Positions 24,466-25,031 of a stretch of 25,031 bases of DNA are shown here, one piece after another (within the stretch, counting starts at the first letter, position 1; each line of letters begins with the position of its first letter). The notes below the pieces were generated by a model. It saw only the letters and a list, made by a program, of their open reading frames with translations, had not been told where the DNA came from and made no database searches. A program made the position numbers and the translations under genes. This stretch comes from Collinsella aerofaciens (GTDB lineage: Bacteria; Actinomycetota; Coriobacteriia; Coriobacteriales; Coriobacteriaceae): the NCBI RefSeq assembly GCF_028209395.1, contig NZ_JAQLDQ010000027.1:1-25031 (forward strand). The letters run 5' to 3'.

Positions 24466-24504
24466 CCTGCCAAAAAGGGACAGGTTCATTTTGGCAGGTT
24501 TTAT
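24464..24504 (+). terminator. Terminator of the ABC/FtsX operon, also the right copy of the 35-bp inverted repeat
   Basis: AACCTGCCAAAA (24464-24475) / TTTTGGCAGGTT (24489-24500) is a perfect 12-bp stem with a 13-nt loop. The T-run TTTTAT at 24499-24504 overlaps the base. It begins one base before the stop codon is complete. Bases 24470-24504 are the exact reverse complement of 20904-20938. Confidence 0.8.
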
Positions 24505-24585
24505 CTGGGCAAACGCCGGACAACCATTGTCGCTGCCACAATGACAGGATAGGGAACAAGGGCATTTTCCGGGTAGCCGGGTTCG

Positions 24586-25031
24586 TTACCATTCGTCCCA
24601 TTCATCAGCATTTTCCTCCAGATATTTTCTTAATTTCTCAAAAGAGCTTGTCCGCCTGTACTGTATCGTGCTTCTCGATGTATTGAACAACTTCGCAATC
24701 TCGGTGTCGTTCATTCCCTCGAAATAGTACAGGAGTACGGCTTTGCGCTTTTCTTCCGGCAAAGTACGGATTGCTTCAAGAAGCAGCTTCGGCGTGATTT
24801 TCTTCCCGGCTTTCTCAAAGACGGTTTCGGCGGTTTCCCGTTTGAAATATTCATCAAAGGTATGAAGCTGCCGCGCTTCGTCTAAGGGCAAATCGGAAAA
24901 GGTGACTTCCCTTGCCTTATGCCTGTGCAGCTCCCTGTGAGCGTCACACGCTTCGGTACCGTCAAGATTCTTTCGCAAATTGATCGAGGCGGCCTCGGCC
25001 CCGCCTTGCTCTAGCCCTCCGCCTTCTTGCT
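24586..25031 (-). CDS. Sigma-70 region 4 protein from a conjugative-type element (runs off the right edge)
   Basis: The frame stops at 24586 on minus and stays open to the window edge. A TTG at 24978 could be an internal start giving 130 residues. The C-terminal 70 residues are a sigma region 4 helix-turn-helix: AIRTLPEEKRKAVLLYYFEG, then MNDTEIAKLFNTSRSTIQYR and RTSSFEKLRKYL. The middle part, LDEARQLHTFDEYFKRETAE, followed by VFEKAGKKITPKLL, is what I recall from sigma-like regulators carried by Firmicutes integrative conjugative elements. Base composition is visibly more AT-rich than the neighbouring genes, which supports recent acquisition. The 80 bases to its left hold no gene and may contain the element boundary, but I see no clear att repeat. 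Confidence 0.75.
   Translation of the reverse strand, partial: QEGGGLEQGGAEAASINLRKNLDGTEACDAHRELHRHKAREVTFSDLPLDEARQLHTFDEYFKRETAETVFEKAGKKITPKLLLEAIRTLPEEKRKAVLLYYFEGMNDTEIAKLFNTSRSTIQYRRTSSFEKLRKYLEENADEWDEW

Overview
The window looks like chromosome from a high-GC, anaerobic Gram-positive bacterium, most probably a Coriobacteriia gut organism close to Collinsella. This is an inference from the GC-rich codon use, strong purine-rich Shine-Dalgarno sites, fermentative pyruvate formate-lyase genes, paired TM287/288-type ABC exporters and the many short intergenic repeats. There is no rRNA or tRNA to settle it. Both edges touch mobile DNA: the tail of an IS110-type transposase at 2-115, and a lower-GC sigma-70 region 4 gene typical of conjugative elements running off the right end.

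Layout. 120-600 is non-coding and repeat-rich. 631-5299 is a minus-strand operon: a MarR regulator, then the two halves of a heterodimeric ABC exporter, all with overlapping stop and start codons. 5849-8237 (plus) carries pyruvate formate-lyase in two pieces: a 683-residue catalytic core (pflB) and, 85 bases later, a separate 83-residue glycyl-radical domain. A DegV lipid-binding protein (8786-9640) and the PFL activase (9826-10644) follow. Next come a nucleosidase (mtnN) and the ribosome-assembly GTPase YsxC/EngB. 12383-17676 is an aspartate-family amino acid cluster: thrB and thrC on minus, lysC and asd on plus. Together these cover Asp to Thr except homoserine dehydrogenase. After a 690-base repeat-rich gap come ogt (DNA alkylation repair), a short CLC-type channel gene, a GyrI-like protein with a LexA-type box in its promoter region, and a MacB/FtsX-type ABC pair (20993-24465) flanked by inverted 35-bp repeats.

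The most notable signals are four. (1) The split PFL has the core and the radical-bearing C-terminus as two complete genes, each with its own start site, separated by two hairpins. (2) A dispersed family of large nested hairpins (five copies) has stems of unrelated sequence but a conserved asymmetric core (AAACGTCCTCG ... TGCGGAATGTTT), mostly at operon ends; in two copies the arms reach into the stop codon of the neighbouring gene. (3) A perfect CGAAC-N4-GTTCG palindrome lies upstream of the GyrI-like gene, pointing to SOS control. (4) Several other long inverted or tandem repeats fill the gaps. All calls come from reading the sequence; no database search was run.
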